From assembly GCA_002337145.1 (NCBI GenBank), contig DDFK01000002.1:124001-188000 (forward strand): a stretch of 64,000 nt of DNA, written 5' to 3'. This DNA comes from Chitinophagaceae bacterium UBA1930. Its GTDB lineage: Bacteria; Bacteroidota; Bacteroidia; Chitinophagales; Chitinophagaceae. The position numbers were made by a program, and so were the translations under genes. This document shows, one piece after another, positions 62,417 through 64,000 of the stretch (the stretch's first letter is position 1; each line of letters starts with the position of its first letter). The notes beneath the pieces are model-generated. The model had not been told where the DNA came from, did not search any database, and was given only the letters and a program-made list of their open reading frames with translations.

Positions 62417-63607
62417 TTAATTTGCTAACGCATTTAACTGTAGTTTGATTAATCCTATATGTGCATTTAATTTCTGCAACATACCATTTGTTTCTTCGTA
62501 TTTGAAGTAATTAGCTATTGGAACTAAATCGGAATCTGTGATTGTGTCGTATGCCAAAAAGAAAGAAGATTGAGAAAAGTTTTCTTTAGAAATAGGGGGC
62601 AAGGAGTTGATTAATTCTTTTAGTTCTTTTTCAGAAATAGATGTTGCCCATTTTTGCAAATAGACCTTTGTCGTATTGTATAAAGAAACATATTCATCAA
62701 CCGGTAGGTCTATGAGTTTTATTGCAGTTGGTTTTATATCAACCAATGATCCCAAGTTGGCTTTAAGTATTTCATCACCATATTGTTGAAGGCTATCTAA
62801 AGAGCGGACCATACTGGAAATGCTTGCATCCTTCATACCCATCTCAATAATCCAGTCCTTACGTTTCAGTTCAAAGTTTGTTCCCAGGTACAGTCTTCTT
62901 ACTTGCTCGTTTTCGGCCAGTTCCTCAGCAGTGCCGTGCTGGAATATTTTTCCATCAATCAACAAATAGGCCCTGTCGCAAATGGAAAGGGTTTCGTTTA
63001 CATTATGGTCGGTAATCAGTATGCCAATGTTTTTATATTTCAGTCTGGCCACAACGCTTTGAATATCTTCTACGGCAATGGGGTCCACACCTGCAAAGGG
63101 TTCATCCAGTAAAATAAATTTGGGGTCCACGGCCAATGCACGGGCAATTTCGGTCCTTCTTCTTTCGCCGCCACTTAAGCTGTCGCCATTGTTCTTCCGC
63201 ACATGATGCAGGTTGAATTCATCCAGCAGGCTTTCCAGCTTCTGCAGGCGTTCGGCCTTGTTCAGTTTCGTCATTTCCAGCACCGCCATGATATTGTCTT
63301 CCACGCTCAGCTTCCTGAACACGCTTGCTTCCTGTGGCAGGTAGCCAATACCCATTTGGGCACGTTTGTACATGGGCAGTTTGGTGATGTTGATGTCGTT
63401 CAGGAACACGTCACCTTCATCAGGCTTTATCAATCCCACCACCATGTAGAAGGAAGTGGTTTTGCCTGCACCATTTGGGCCTAACAAACCAACGATTTCG
63501 CCTTGCTGTACACTGATGCTTACATGGTTTACCACCGTACGGCTTTTGTATGTCTTTACCAGTTCTTTGGTATGTATGGTCAGGCTCAAAATAGTAAGTT
63601 TTGGCAA
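62417..63607 (-). CDS. lptB: LptB-like LPS export ABC ATPase with 140-residue C-terminal extension
   Basis: The 396-residue protein has Walker A GPNGAGKTT (43-51), LSGGERRRTEIARAL, Walker B FILLDEPFAGVD and the H-loop DHN, all typical of LptB, which powers lipopolysaccharide extraction with LptF/LptG. Usual LptB is about 245 residues; here about 140 more (from RKDWIIEMGMKDASISSMVRS to the end) follow with no membrane segment and several helices. No ATG is in reach: TTG at 63607 and TTG at 63589 are possible starts, and the second gives a normal MSLTIHTKELVKTY N-terminus. The gene is divergent from metF. Confidence 0.85.
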   Translation of the reverse strand: MPKLTILSLTIHTKELVKTYKSRTVVNHVSISVQQGEIVGLLGPNGAGKTTSFYMVVGLIKPDEGDVFLNDINITKLPMYKRAQMGIGYLPQEASVFRKLSVEDNIMAVLEMTKLNKAERLQKLESLLDEFNLHHVRKNNGDSLSGGERRRTEIARALAVDPKFILLDEPFAGVDPIAVEDIQSVVARLKYKNIGILITDHNVNETLSICDRAYLLIDGKIFQHGTAEELAENEQVRRLYLGTNFELKRKDWIIEMGMKDASISSMVRSLDSLQQYGDEILKANLGSLVDIKPTAIKLIDLPVDEYVSLYNTTKVYLQKWATSISEKELKELINSLPPISKENFSQSSFFLAYDTITDSDLVPIANYFKYEETNGMLQKLNAHIGLIKLQLNALAN

Positions 63608-63664
63608 AAATAGCGGATATGGTTTTGATGCCGGCTATCTGCTTTCATCTTAACACATGTTTTT

Positions 63665-63676
63665 GCAATGCATTGC
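63665..63676. other. 12-bp palindrome in the lptB-metF intergenic region
   Basis: The perfect palindrome GCAATGCATTGC lies 31 nt upstream of the metF start. A partial copy (GCAATGC) recurs at the metF start. No known riboswitch was recognised; a regulator-binding role is only a possibility. Confidence 0.3.
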
Positions 63677-63706
63677 TGATGTATATTGCACCAATTTTTA
63701 AAAGCA

Positions 63707-64000
63707 ATGCAAGTAACAGAACATATAGCACAGGCTAAGGATACCCTGATTTCGTTTGAGATTTTACCGCCGCTGAAAGGCAAGAGCATCAATTCTATTT
63801 ATGACCACCTTGACCCTTTGATGGAGTTTAAACCAAGCTGGGTAAACGTTACCTATCATAGAAGTGAGAGCATGTTTAAGAAAAAGGTGGATGGCACTTT
63901 TGAAAAGGTAGAGGTACGTAAACGCCCGGGAACCGTGGGTATTTGTGCAGCTATCATGAACCATTACCAGGTAGATACCGTTCCGCATTTTATATGTGGC
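63707..64000 (+). CDS. metF: Methylenetetrahydrofolate reductase (partial, continues beyond window)
   Basis: From the ATG at 63707 the frame is open for 98 codons to the window edge. The translation MQVTEHIAQAKDTLISFEIL, PPLKGKSINSIYDHLDPLMEFKPSWVNVTYHR and RPGTVGICAAIMNHYQVDTVPHFICG match the N-terminal beta-alpha barrel of MetF, with the catalytic Glu in SFEILPP (xFEFFPP in others). It reduces methylenetetrahydrofolate to methyltetrahydrofolate for methionine synthesis. Confidence 0.92.
   Translation, partial: MQVTEHIAQAKDTLISFEILPPLKGKSINSIYDHLDPLMEFKPSWVNVTYHRSESMFKKKVDGTFEKVEVRKRPGTVGICAAIMNHYQVDTVPHFICG

Noticed and set aside
63608..63706. Riboswitch before metF
   Set aside because: The leader is under 100 nt, and I see no SAM or cobalamin riboswitch helices; only a 12-bp palindrome.

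Overview
The window is a chromosomal segment of a Bacteroidota bacterium, most probably of the Chitinophagaceae/Sphingobacteriales side. The signs are: a secreted protein ending in the gliding-motility/type IX secretion C-terminal domain, an outer-membrane-beta-barrel-family TonB receptor, a PorT-like barrel, many SPII lipoproteins, a short NuoG, a GH3-family enzyme, absence of Shine-Dalgarno sequences, and several upstream matches to the Bacteroidota promoter (TTG, 17-19 nt, TAnnTTTG). I saw no rRNA, tRNA, CRISPR array, prophage or complete insertion sequence.

Layout. 1-19.6 kb: a truncated acyltransferase, a TolC/HlyD export pair without an adjacent pump, gpsA, hemW, a BamA/TamA-like barrel, a RelE/ParE toxin-antitoxin pair, rlmN, a thiolase, a T9SS cargo protein, hisS, a low-molecular-weight phosphatase, then tonB - small membrane protein - PstS-like lipoprotein - TPR protein. 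19.6-35.2 kb: the complete 14-subunit complex I operon nuoA-N, interrupted between nuoE and nuoF by four unrelated small genes. 35-49 kb: rsmE, a GNAT-like protein, dnaX, a FUSC-family transporter, a second thiolase, a universal stress protein, a lipoprotein archaemetzincin, a fused 2-oxoacid dehydrogenase E1 and a secreted protein. 49-53.7 kb: a frameshifted Doc toxin with its antitoxin, paaZ, a GxxExxY protein, an enoyl-CoA hydratase-like protein coupled to a DNA glycosylase. 53.8-64 kb: a TonB-dependent receptor, a PorT-like barrel, a beta-carbonic anhydrase/SulP transporter pair, a fabG-type reductase, GH3, an LptB-like ATPase with a long C-terminal extension, and the start of metF.

The thiolases, PaaZ and the hydratase-like gene are compatible with phenylacetate-type aromatic acid or beta-oxidation chemistry feeding acyl-CoAs to central metabolism, with complex I as the respiratory entry point; this link is inferred from family membership and is not shown by operon structure.

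The most unusual content is non-coding. (1) A short interspersed element with the core GATGGGTGCGACGCC occurs seven times, always between genes, in both orientations; one copy carries an 18-bp palindrome inside its core. (2) Degenerate tandem arrays with a strict 7-bp period but different unit sequences sit directly in front of nuoE, nuoF, nuoK, nuoL and dnaX, and another array of 18 heptamers lies in frame inside dnaX and encodes part of its linker. (3) A 359-bp gap near 36 kb holds three tiny reading frames chained by ATGA overlaps.
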